Source: Lachnospiraceae bacterium (GTDB lineage Bacteria; Bacillota; Clostridia; Lachnospirales; Lachnospiraceae). From it: a DNA stretch of 39,551 bases. Of the stretch, positions 1 through 6,514 are shown one piece after another (the stretch's first letter is position 1; each line of letters begins with the position of its first letter). The position numbers and the translations under genes were made by a program. Under the pieces are notes generated by a model that saw only the letters and a program-made list of their open reading frames with translations, did not search any database and was not told the origin of the DNA. The DNA lies in assembly GCA_900766915.1 (NCBI GenBank), contig CAAFXE010000244.1, positions 1 to 39,551 of the forward strand, in the 5' to 3' direction.

Positions 1-39
1 AACTGTATTTAATTGTTCTTCCGTATACTTGATTGCCAT
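1..39 (-). CDS. tnpC: IS66 family transposase TnpC, N-terminal fragment (runs off the window)
   Basis: Thirteen codons reading MAIKYTEEQLNTV run off the left edge. The start has a good ribosome binding site (GTGAGG about 8 nt upstream) and its own extended -10 box (TGC-TATAAT, box at 65-70). IS66 elements normally order tnpA-tnpB-tnpC, and the two genes upstream on this strand are clear tnpA and tnpB, so this is most likely the DDE transposase gene. The identification rests on gene order and a few residues resembling IS66 transposase N-termini; the catalytic part is outside the window. The gap of about 290 bp to tnpB is longer than usual for IS66. Confidence 0.6.
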   Translation of the reverse strand, partial: MAIKYTEEQLNTV

Positions 40-64
40 AAATGAACCTCACTTTCTGAGGAGT

Positions 65-70
65 ATTATA
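65..70 (-). promoter_or_regulatory. Extended -10 promoter for tnpC
   Basis: On the minus strand TGC-TATAAT lies about 26 nt upstream of the tnpC start, with no clear -35. It lies downstream, in the direction of transcription, of the three DnaA-box-like sequences, so those boxes are placed to influence transposase expression. Confidence 0.45.
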
Positions 71-125
71 GCAGAAACGGCAGATATATGCCATTTTCGT
101 ATACTGTTACCTTCGTCATTTTGAC

Positions 126-259
126 GGTGGATAACATTCATAAATACCTGATGACAAGCATTGATTTTTCAGATATTTATGACTGTTATCCACAAACACA
201 AAAGTCTGTCCGCTGTTACAAACATTTCAAAGATGAACAGACTTTTTAAATGTGGATAA
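126..259. repeat. Three DnaA-box-like sites forming two overlapping inverted repeats
   Basis: Box 1 is GGTGGATAA (126-134, one mismatch to the reverse DnaA box), box 2 is TTATCCACA (186-194, perfect) and box 3 is TGTGGATAA (251-259, perfect, reverse). Positions 126-151 and 169-194 form an inverted repeat matching at 23 of 26 positions around a 17-nt loop. Positions 186-209 and 237-259 form a second one (9 bp, then 10 bp, separated by a small internal loop). Both use box 2, so only one hairpin can form at a time. The region lies between IS66 tnpB and tnpC and encodes nothing convincing. Confidence 0.75.
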
Positions 260-330
260 TGAAAAATTTTATATTGCACAGAGAAAATCTGGTGATTTGA
301 AGAAGATTTATTTTCTACATTTTGCACAAA

Positions 331-693
331 TCACATGGCAAAGGATGGATCTTTTACTTCCTCTATTGGGCGCTTTGCAACGATCTCTAAGCCCTGCATC
401 AGCATTTTGTACTGCTCCGGATCGATTTCCAATGCTTCATCTGCGGTACGAGGCCACCTGAAGTTGCCGTTTTCTATGCGTTTATATAAGAGTAGAAAGC
501 CATCGCCTTCCCAGATCAAACCACGGATGCGATCAGTTCGTTTGCCACAAAACAGAAATAATGTATTCTTATCGTACGGGTCAAGGTTGAATTGGAATCG
601 TATGATTCTGGCAAGACCATCAATACCTTTTCTTAAATCGGTAAATCCGGTGGCTATGTATACCTTTTTAAATCCTGTACCATCATTGAGCAT
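331..693 (-). CDS. tnpB: IS66 family accessory protein TnpB (IS66 Orf2)
   Basis: This 120-residue protein matches the IS66 Orf2/TnpB family in length and signature: a YIATGFTDLRKGIDGLA block near the N-terminus, LFLFCGKRTDRIRGL in the middle, and a GDGFLLLYKRIENGNFRWP block. TnpB is required together with TnpC for transposition in characterised IS66 members, but its biochemical role is unclear. The start overlaps the end of tnpA by 11 nt, indicating translational coupling, and a GGGAGTG ribosome binding site precedes it. No frameshift is visible. Confidence 0.93.
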   Translation of the reverse strand: MLNDGTGFKKVYIATGFTDLRKGIDGLARIIRFQFNLDPYDKNTLFLFCGKRTDRIRGLIWEGDGFLLLYKRIENGNFRWPRTADEALEIDPEQYKMLMQGLEIVAKRPIEEVKDPSFAM

Positions 694-1054
694 CGAATAT
701 CACTCCCAAAAGTGCATTTATAAATGTCGATGATGCCTGATCGGTGATCTCCAGAGTCAGCTGATTCTTTCCTTTGAGGATAGCAACGATTTTAGGTTCT
801 GTGGTTGCTGTAGCAACCGGCTTCGCTGCTATTGGTGCCGGCAACTCCACAAACGTAGGTGCGATCTCTGTAGTTTCCAGAAATGCTTCTCTGACTTTTC
901 GGAGTCTCCAGTAGTAATTCGCTTTTGTGATGCCATGCAATCTACACCACTCATCGACTTTCATGCCCTGTGGACGGTTCTGACATTCTTTAATCTGTTC
1001 AGCCCATTCACTTAAACGGGTTTGCTGTGCGACTAAACTTGTTTGGGATTTCAT
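683..1054 (-). CDS. tnpA: IS66 family accessory protein TnpA (helix-turn-helix)
   Basis: This 123-residue protein is typical of IS66 TnpA. The N-terminal half contains an HTH-like segment (WAEQIKECQNRPQGMKVDEWCR followed within residues 38-60 by HGITKANYYWRLRKVR), as in orphan DNA-binding TnpA proteins. The variable C-terminal half ends in a conserved short segment (KGKNQLTLEITDQAS). A strong AGGAGGT ribosome binding site lies just upstream of the ATG. It is the first gene of the minus-strand IS66 operon and overlaps tnpB. A strong hairpin (1075-1106) precedes it. Confidence 0.9.
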   Translation of the reverse strand: MKSQTSLVAQQTRLSEWAEQIKECQNRPQGMKVDEWCRLHGITKANYYWRLRKVREAFLETTEIAPTFVELPAPIAAKPVATATTEPKIVAILKGKNQLTLEITDQASSTFINALLGVIFDAQ

Positions 1055-1074
1055 GACTTACCTCCTGTAGTCCA

Positions 1075-1106
1075 GTCAAAAAAGTTAAGTACTCAACTTT
1101 TTTGAC
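1075..1106. repeat. Perfect 12-bp inverted repeat upstream of tnpA
   Basis: GTCAAAAAAGTT at 1075-1086 and its exact complement at 1095-1106 enclose an 8-nt loop. It lies directly before the tnpA ribosome binding site, so it could be an operator, a leader hairpin limiting read-through transposase expression, or part of the IS end. I could not place the terminal inverted repeat of the IS with confidence. The rest of 1107-1396 is AT-rich and holds no gene I can support. Confidence 0.6.
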
Positions 1107-1206
1107 TCATAGTGATAGGTCTATTATCCCAGATATAATTATTTTGGAAAGGCACTTGCTATTTTGCGTTTACATTATTATGTAATTTCTCAAGAAAATA
1201 AATACA

Positions 1207-1231
1207 GCAGGCAATCCTATAGACTACCTGC
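1207..1231 (-). terminator. Possible terminator downstream of the ToxN-like gene
   Basis: GCAGG at 1207-1211 pairs with CCTGC at 1227-1231, and the minus-strand transcript continues into a U-rich stretch. The stem is short, so this is weak. Confidence 0.3.
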
Positions 1232-1396
1232 CATATCAAATAATCAGTATCAAATTAAAATTATTCAAACTCAATTTTGGCAACTATATATTGTGTCTAA
1301 TCAAATTATATATTGCTATATTTTGTATTATTATTCTTAATATTCTATGCATTCTTTACCGTTTTGGCACTTTTTGCAAGCATTTTGCAATCATTA

Positions 1397-1912
1397 TTAC
1401 TTCGAATCACTCCTCAGATATTTCTCTATGTACTCCCGGCACCCATCCTCTAAAATATGAAATGCACAGCTATTGTCGGTTAAAATCTGCTTACGGTTTG
1501 TTGTAACCATCTCATATATTTTATTAGCCTTCTTATGAATTCGCTCTGCATTGTTCATACAAAACTGATATTCTTTATTTAACAATAGTCTATATTTCTC
1601 ATCCGCAACATCTTTGATCACCAGTTTTTTAATACATTCATCTGGAACCGGAACCATATAATTAAATCGCAAAGAGCCTTTCACTTCTTTTTCATCTCCC
1701 GGAACACGAATCAAAATGTTCGCCTCCTGCTTCTTATCAAAAGATGATACAGACACATAATAATTCATCCCATTTACTTGCATAACAGCACCAAATGCAA
1801 ACTTATTACGGTCTGTATACCGGATATTCGGTACTTTCGTAACTCCTCTTTTTTCCTTTTCGTATCTTTGGAGAAATTTATTATACTCCTCATTTATGCG
1901 GTAAAAATCCAT
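1397..1912 (-). CDS. toxN: Type III toxin-antitoxin endoribonuclease, ToxN/AbiQ family
   Basis: I place the start at the ATG at 1912 (MDFYRINEEYNKFL), giving 171 residues, because GGAGG lies 6 nt upstream. A longer frame beginning at 1999 would run through the repeat and terminator region and is unlikely. The size equals that of characterised ToxN and AbiQ (about 170 residues). Family features are an N-terminal FYRI.EEY.KFL block, a central 'FGAVMQVNGMNYYVSVSS' strand region, an FNYMVPVP segment and a helical C-terminus (EYQFCMNNAERIHKKANKIYE). These toxins are RNases held inactive by a repeat RNA, and in phage infection they cause abortive infection. The tandem 36-nt repeats and terminator directly upstream are the classical toxI arrangement and strongly support the call. 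Confidence 0.9.
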   Translation of the reverse strand: MDFYRINEEYNKFLQRYEKEKRGVTKVPNIRYTDRNKFAFGAVMQVNGMNYYVSVSSFDKKQEANILIRVPGDEKEVKGSLRFNYMVPVPDECIKKLVIKDVADEKYRLLLNKEYQFCMNNAERIHKKANKIYEMVTTNRKQILTDNSCAFHILEDGCREYIEKYLRSDSK

Positions 1913-1930
1913 TTGTATCCTCCGTAGTAT

Positions 1931-1964
1931 AACAAAACAGGGAGATAAGATGCTTATCTCCCTG
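1931..1964 (-). terminator. Intrinsic terminator between the toxI repeats and toxN
   Basis: A perfect 12-bp stem (CAGGGAGATAAG at 1938-1949 with its complement at 1953-1964, 3-nt loop) is followed on the minus strand by TTTTGTT. In known type III systems a leaky terminator at this place sets the excess of antitoxin RNA over toxin mRNA. Confidence 0.88.
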
Positions 1965-1970
1965 AAAATT

Positions 1971-2078
1971 AACGATTCGCATTTTAAGCTGCGAAGCACT
2001 TAAATTAAAGGTTCACATTCAAAGTAGTGAAGCACTTAAAGTAAAGGTTTGCACTCAAAGTAGCAACGCACTTAAATC
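1971..2078 (-). repeat. Three tandem 36-nt toxI repeats
   Basis: Units are 1971-2006, 2007-2042 and 2043-2078, each exactly 36 nt. The plus-strand core GCACTTAAA is conserved in all three, and the two units furthest from toxN share AAAGGTT and CAAAGTAG. The unit nearest toxN has diverged most. Unit length fits ToxIN-type antitoxins. Confidence 0.88.
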
Positions 2079-2102
2079 GAGCAAATTTCTTTGCTCACTT
2101 AT

Positions 2103-2131
2103 ATTATATGCAGTTCTGTCGCAAAAATCAA
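2103..2131 (-). promoter_or_regulatory. Promoter for toxI-toxN
   Basis: On the minus strand TTGATT (2131-2126) and a perfect TATAAT (2108-2103) are separated by 17 nt. It lies just downstream of the PHP-ATPase gene stop (2172) with no terminator between them, so upstream transcription could also enter toxI. Confidence 0.75.
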
Positions 2132-2171
2132 TAAAAATTTTAAATATGCGAATATGCGTTACTTTTTCTTC

Positions 2172-4871
2172 CTATTCAAGAGCTTTAGTAATTCTATAAT
2201 ATCTGCTCTCCAAAGCCTCTCTTCCTCCTTCCATTACATCACATATAGCATCTCTTATCTCAAAATCTTGTAAAGCACCTGAATGAGATGCATTTATTTC
2301 TCCACCTGCAAATTCCATATGAATCACTTGTTCTGAATTTGTATTCACAACAATATTGGGATTATGTGTTACCACAATAATTTGCTGACTTTGTTTCTTT
2401 TCATTAATTCCTTTTACAATAAAATCAGTAATATTTTTTGTGTCCAAGTCATCCTCAGGCTGATCAATAATAATAGGTTCTTTGCTTATTTGCAATAATA
2501 ATGTCAATATTGCAGAAGTTCTCTGTCCAGCAGAACCCGCATCAATAGAAATATATTTATTACGTCCTGTTTTTAACTCCAATCGCACCAAATCTTCTGG
2601 AAGCCACATATAAATTTCATTTTCAACACTATAATCATTTTCAAATAAATTATTTAAATGTGCACGAAACTTTTTGCTATAAGTACTTGAATTTCGATTC
2701 GTAAGTTCTTCACATATTGTATTATAGTTTTCCAGATAATCTCCATTTTCAGGATTGGCAAGTTGAAAAACTATACCTCCTGAATATTCTTCCTCTTTGT
2801 TTCGCTCCAATATATCGGAAGAGAATGTTGTCCCCTGTTTATTGATTATATTTCTAAATACCTCCTCATTTTTCTCCATATTTCCCATTGGCAATAACGT
2901 AATTCTAAGATTTCCAGCTTCATTCCACGAAGACACTGTTCTTTCTCGATTTTCATATCTTTGCTGAATCAGAGTATAGTATTCTTCTAGAATAGTCATC
3001 CTCTCCTGCTTCAGTTCTTCATCAATTTTTTCAACCTTAATATACTCTTCTAATTCCTTTAACAAATCATCCTTTTGTTTCAGTAAAACTGGGTAAATCT
3101 CAATATCGTCTACACCTTGTTCTTTTAATTCATTAATAATATCGTTCATTTCAATTTGGTTTTCTTCTTTATTCTTAAATACTTTTAATTTTGAAAACCA
3201 AACGTCCAGTTGACACAAACTTACTTGGTTCTTTTCATATGCATCCTTATAATTTAAAATAAACGTATTTATTTCTGATTCCCATTGATCTATTTCTTTC
3301 TTTGACTCTTTATCAAGTTTGTCTGTATTTAATGAATTTTCGCTAAGTTCAAGAACACTTTTATATAGCTGTATTGATTTATCAATAACATCCTCATATT
3401 TTCTATATACTGACTTTGCTTGTTGTTCTGCAATTAAGATTTCTTTTTGTGAATCTAATACCTTTTTGGTTGCTTCAGTTTCAAACACTTTAATTTTGTT
3501 TTCGATCTCTCTTAATGCTATTTCTTTTCTCTTTTTCTCTTTAAGTTTAATATTGTTATTGTTTATTCGAATCATACAATCAAAATATTTGTTTTTCGTT
3601 GAATCTAAGGATTTTCTCCAACCAATTGAGTCCCACTGACTATCAATATATTGCAACAAAAGCTGTGCATCTTTTGTCATTTCAAATAATTGTTTTTGAT
3701 TAAATATCCTAATCGGAAACCTCTCTGATAAACCTGTAGCCTCCTCTAGTCCTCCTCCTATCATTTCATACAGTTCATCATTTTTCCATATAAAATTATA
3801 CTCTAACCCATCTTTTACTATACATGCTCTGATTTCTGTACTATCAGTAAACATACCTAATTCCGTTCTATTCTTAGAAATATTCACAAAATCATCAAAT
3901 TCCTTTTGCAAGGCTTTCGGTAATTCTTCTTTTTTATCCAATATCAATCTAATAAACTGTATTATGCTTGATTTTCCTGTTCCTCGTCCACCAATTATCG
4001 ATGTCATCCAAGGACTAAAATCAATATGTAATGGTGCCCTCCTTCCAGCATATTTTGCTTGCTTTATTTCTACATATTTTAAAAACATTCTATTCTTTAA
4101 GTCATTAGGATTACCTTCATAAAAATCGCTTCTTAATACCCCATCTATATTATCAAATAATGCTAATCTCATCGCCTCTATTGAAGGTTTTCCCATTTTC
4201 ACCCAAGTATATCTGGATCCAATTGTATCAATACAATGAGAATCACTTCCTGCCACATACGATATTTTTCTTTTTGAATCTTTATATATTTGATTATTAA
4301 TTTCTGAACCAATAACTTCAAAAGCCAGTAATTCATCTACGTTTAAAACCCCTTTTATTTCAGAAGCACTATTTGTTTCAAATAATCCACTAGGACAATC
4401 CACATGTGCAGGTATCGCAATTCCTTTATTTTTTATAACTATTTCCATAACTTCCGGCATAGATTTTGTTGTAGATAACACGTTTTCATTAAAACCAATT
4501 TGTCCAAATATTCTTTCTAGATTCCTTACCTCCACATCAATATTAAAAATTGCCAACAGATGAATATTGCCCATAACATTTATCTCAACTGCGGGAAAAA
4601 TTATTACTGGTGCAATATTAGGGTTATCTTGAATCAGTTCATCCATAGCCTCTCTTAGTTTATCTATCCATTCAAAAGAGTTATGGTCACTAATAACAAG
4701 GCAATCTATATTCTTCTCTATTGCCTTTAACAAAAATTCTTTAGGTGTAACTTGCTTTTCCTTCTCTGGTTCCCTACTCCCTTTACCATAATCCATTGAA
4801 GCTGGCGTATGAACATGAAAATCCACCTTCCACCATTTTCCTCCCGCAATTTCTTTTACTGTACTATTCAT
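2172..4871 (-). CDS. PHP-phosphoesterase/AAA ATPase, TrlF/Ppl-type (putative phage defence)
   Basis: This is an 899-residue protein. The ATG at 4871 is preferred over the adjacent one at 4874 because GGAGG then sits 6 nt upstream instead of 3. The N-terminal PHP domain (about 12-250) carries metal-ligand motifs: FHVHTPAS near residue 20, SDHNS near 62 and AGSDSHC near 208. An ABC/SMC-like ATPase follows, with Walker A GGRGTGKSS (about 294-302), a long charged coiled-coil middle (about 400-650), a signature-like SAGQR (about 780), Walker B IIIDQPEDD (about 800) and VVTHN (about 833). The PHP domain predicts a metal-dependent phosphoesterase or nuclease coupled to ATP hydrolysis. Similar fusions are called TrlF-family ATPases and have been reported as the Ppl defence gene. 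The AT-rich composition and the neighbouring type III toxin-antitoxin locus fit a transferred defence cargo; the substrate is unknown. Confidence 0.82.
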   Translation of the reverse strand: MNSTVKEIAGGKWWKVDFHVHTPASMDYGKGSREPEKEKQVTPKEFLLKAIEKNIDCLVISDHNSFEWIDKLREAMDELIQDNPNIAPVIIFPAVEINVMGNIHLLAIFNIDVEVRNLERIFGQIGFNENVLSTTKSMPEVMEIVIKNKGIAIPAHVDCPSGLFETNSASEIKGVLNVDELLAFEVIGSEINNQIYKDSKRKISYVAGSDSHCIDTIGSRYTWVKMGKPSIEAMRLALFDNIDGVLRSDFYEGNPNDLKNRMFLKYVEIKQAKYAGRRAPLHIDFSPWMTSIIGGRGTGKSSIIQFIRLILDKKEELPKALQKEFDDFVNISKNRTELGMFTDSTEIRACIVKDGLEYNFIWKNDELYEMIGGGLEEATGLSERFPIRIFNQKQLFEMTKDAQLLLQYIDSQWDSIGWRKSLDSTKNKYFDCMIRINNNNIKLKEKKRKEIALREIENKIKVFETEATKKVLDSQKEILIAEQQAKSVYRKYEDVIDKSIQLYKSVLELSENSLNTDKLDKESKKEIDQWESEINTFILNYKDAYEKNQVSLCQLDVWFSKLKVFKNKEENQIEMNDIINELKEQGVDDIEIYPVLLKQKDDLLKELEEYIKVEKIDEELKQERMTILEEYYTLIQQRYENRERTVSSWNEAGNLRITLLPMGNMEKNEEVFRNIINKQGTTFSSDILERNKEEEYSGGIVFQLANPENGDYLENYNTICEELTNRNSSTYSKKFRAHLNNLFENDYSVENEIYMWLPEDLVRLELKTGRNKYISIDAGSAGQRTSAILTLLLQISKEPIIIDQPEDDLDTKNITDFIVKGINEKKQSQQIIVVTHNPNIVVNTNSEQVIHMEFAGGEINASHSGALQDFEIRDAICDVMEGGREALESRYYRITKALE

Positions 4872-5064
4872 CATGTACCTCCATTTTATCTAAAAGAAAA
4901 CCTATCATATTTGTATCTAACTTTATCTTTTGTAAACCTCCGTATATTGTACATTGGTTAGAATTTCTATCATATTTTACCATATTTTTTGACATATAAC
5001 CATCTCAATTTATGCCCGATCTATCGCATTATATCCCTATAAAACATTTTTCTAAATGAAATAA

Positions 5065-5083
5065 GGGCAGCTCCCGACTGCCT
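5065..5083 (-). terminator. Weak hairpin after tnpV
   Basis: GGCAG (5066-5070) pairs with CTGCC (5078-5082), followed on the minus strand by TTATTTC. It lies just after the tnpV stop and may end the mobile-element operon. The rest of 4872-5087 holds no gene I can support. Confidence 0.35.
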
Positions 5084-5087
5084 CACT

Positions 5088-5471
5088 CTACACATACACC
5101 ACCTCTCTCACCACAATCGCCTCCGCACAAGCAATAATATTATTCATCTTCCCCACCCAAAGCATCTGATTCTCCGCTTTCAGTTGATCTGTCACACATT
5201 GCTTATCCTTCATCTGCTCTACAAGCTGGTCCAGCATCTCATGGCATTCCTCATCAACCTCATGCAGATATTCATTCAGCTTCCCGCTGAGCAGAAGCTC
5301 CATATAATACCCATGTTTGAACTCTTTCAGATACTCACATCTCATATGACCAAACTTACCAATATTATAATTTGTTCCTTCCGGCAATTGTAAATCCGGA
5401 TAATAAATATCATCCTCACCTAATACATAAGTGATTCCATTTTCCACAATCATCTTTTCTAATTTTTCCAT
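5088..5471 (-). CDS. tnpV: TnpV family transposon-encoded protein
   Basis: This 127-residue protein (start ATG at 5471) carries the TnpV signature: YYPDLQLPEG near the N-terminus, a GHMRCEYLKE.K..YY.ELLLSGKLNEYL core, EMLDQLVEQM, and a C-terminal QLKAENQMLWVGKMNNI block. TnpV was named in Tn4451-like mobilizable transposons and is common in clostridial elements; its function is unknown. The start is uncertain. AAAGGTGG lies 9 nt before the chosen ATG, an ATG at 5480 directly abuts that site, and an upstream GTG at 5501 has no good ribosome binding site. It is the last gene of the minus-strand mobilization operon. Confidence 0.88.
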   Translation of the reverse strand: MEKLEKMIVENGITYVLGEDDIYYPDLQLPEGTNYNIGKFGHMRCEYLKEFKHGYYMELLLSGKLNEYLHEVDEECHEMLDQLVEQMKDKQCVTDQLKAENQMLWVGKMNNIIACAEAIVVREVVYV

Positions 5472-5524
5472 TTTCTTCATCCACCTTTCGTCAAAACACA
5501 CGGTTCATCATAGCATCCATATCA

Positions 5525-6514
5525 TCAATAATAGCCTCTGGCTCGTTTACAACCGTTCACATACACTCTGATTCCGACATATACTGCCTGAACTAATAAC
5601 AATAAAACAACAAGATTCAGTTTTACAAAACCCTTTATCCAATCCCCAAAATACACAACCAAAGCTACACTTGTTACCACTACTCCAATGCTAATCACAT
5701 CCCAGCAATTCTCCCGATATACCTTTGTAACTTTCTTTTCTACAATCACAATCAGCACACCTACAGCAACTGCCGCTCCAACAATTACGATAATAAACAG
5801 TATCCAATGTGCAACAATCGCCACAGTCTCATTCGATATCCTATCTCCCACCCGTGCCAACGCATTTCCTACATTGACAATCAATTTACTTGACTGACAA
5901 ATACCATTCCATACTGTATCAACAAATGCAGTAAAATCACCTAAAAATGTTTCCGACCGTATTGCCGCAAATATTGTCGTCACGATTGCATACCACCATA
6001 AAATTACAAGCATTGCATCAAATTCCACAGTCTTTACCTTATACTTCTTTTCCAGTCCATTCTTTTGATGCTCATACCGTTCTTTCGCCTGCTGATACGC
6101 TCTACGGTCGCAGTTCCGACACCTTTCGTAAAGTACCGGCTTTTCAACCGGTATCTCCACTTTCTTCTGATGCGTGAGTGCATATTCCTTTTCCCGTTCC
6201 GCCTGCTGCAGTTTATCTTGACATTCCTCTATTGTGCTGTCGGCTCTTTTCTTTTTCTCTTTCTCGCTCTGCAACAATTCTTTTGTTTGCTTCAATTCGT
6301 TCTTTAAGGCTTGTACGTTCTCGGCTTTGTTCTCGCTGTTCAGCTTCTCGCATAAGTTCAGCGATTCGTTCAGTTGCCCCTGCAGTTTTCGTATTTCGCT
6401 GTCCTTCTGCCGGATAATGGAATCTTTCTGTGTCAGTTCCTTTTCCATGCTCTCCAACATTTCCAGCATTTCCTCCATCCGCTCGTCTTGCTTTGAGCTT
6501 CTTAAATCGTTCAT
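5525..6514 (-). CDS. DUF6040 family coiled-coil membrane protein
   Basis: This 329-residue protein has an N-terminal coiled coil (about 1-125, rich in Glu/Lys/Gln heptads), then a YERCRNCDR segment with two close cysteines. A membrane part follows with hydrophobic segments near residues 165-185, 235-260, 275-292 and 300-318. This layout fits DUF6040 proteins encoded next to relaxases in Firmicutes mobile elements; the function is not known. A GAGG site 8 nt before the ATG supports the start. Its first 302 nt overlap the 3' end of mobL in another frame, and it continues in the same frame as the nested coiled-coil gene ending at 6533. A membrane-anchored coiled coil could link the relaxosome to a conjugation channel; that is inference. 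Confidence 0.82.
   Translation of the reverse strand: MNDLRSSKQDERMEEMLEMLESMEKELTQKDSIIRQKDSEIRKLQGQLNESLNLCEKLNSENKAENVQALKNELKQTKELLQSEKEKKKRADSTIEECQDKLQQAEREKEYALTHQKKVEIPVEKPVLYERCRNCDRRAYQQAKERYEHQKNGLEKKYKVKTVEFDAMLVILWWYAIVTTIFAAIRSETFLGDFTAFVDTVWNGICQSSKLIVNVGNALARVGDRISNETVAIVAHWILFIIVIVGAAVAVGVLIVIVEKKVTKVYRENCWDVISIGVVVTSVALVVYFGDWIKGFVKLNLVVLLLLVQAVYVGIRVYVNGCKRARGYY

Larger units (their letters stand above)
1931..2096 (-). ncRNA. toxI: ToxI-like antitoxin RNA precursor
   Basis: The inferred transcript starts near 2096, about 7 nt after a good -10 box, and ends at the terminator before toxN. It contains a short 5' hairpin (2079-2096), then three imperfect 36-nt repeats. In type III systems each repeat, cut out by the toxin, forms a pseudoknot that inhibits the ToxN protein. 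The start and processing sites here are inferred; the repeats, terminator and promoter are directly visible. Confidence 0.82.

Noticed and set aside
126..259. DnaA boxes as a chromosomal origin (oriC)
   Set aside because: No dnaA or dnaN gene and no long AT-rich unwinding region with many boxes; the sites lie inside an IS66 element.
1913..1999. N-terminal extension of the ToxN-like protein
   Set aside because: It would translate through the terminator and the first repeat; the ATG at 1912 has a strong ribosome binding site and gives the family length.
1971..2078. Tandem repeats as a CRISPR array
   Set aside because: The units are directly adjacent with no spacers, followed by a terminator and a ToxN-like gene.
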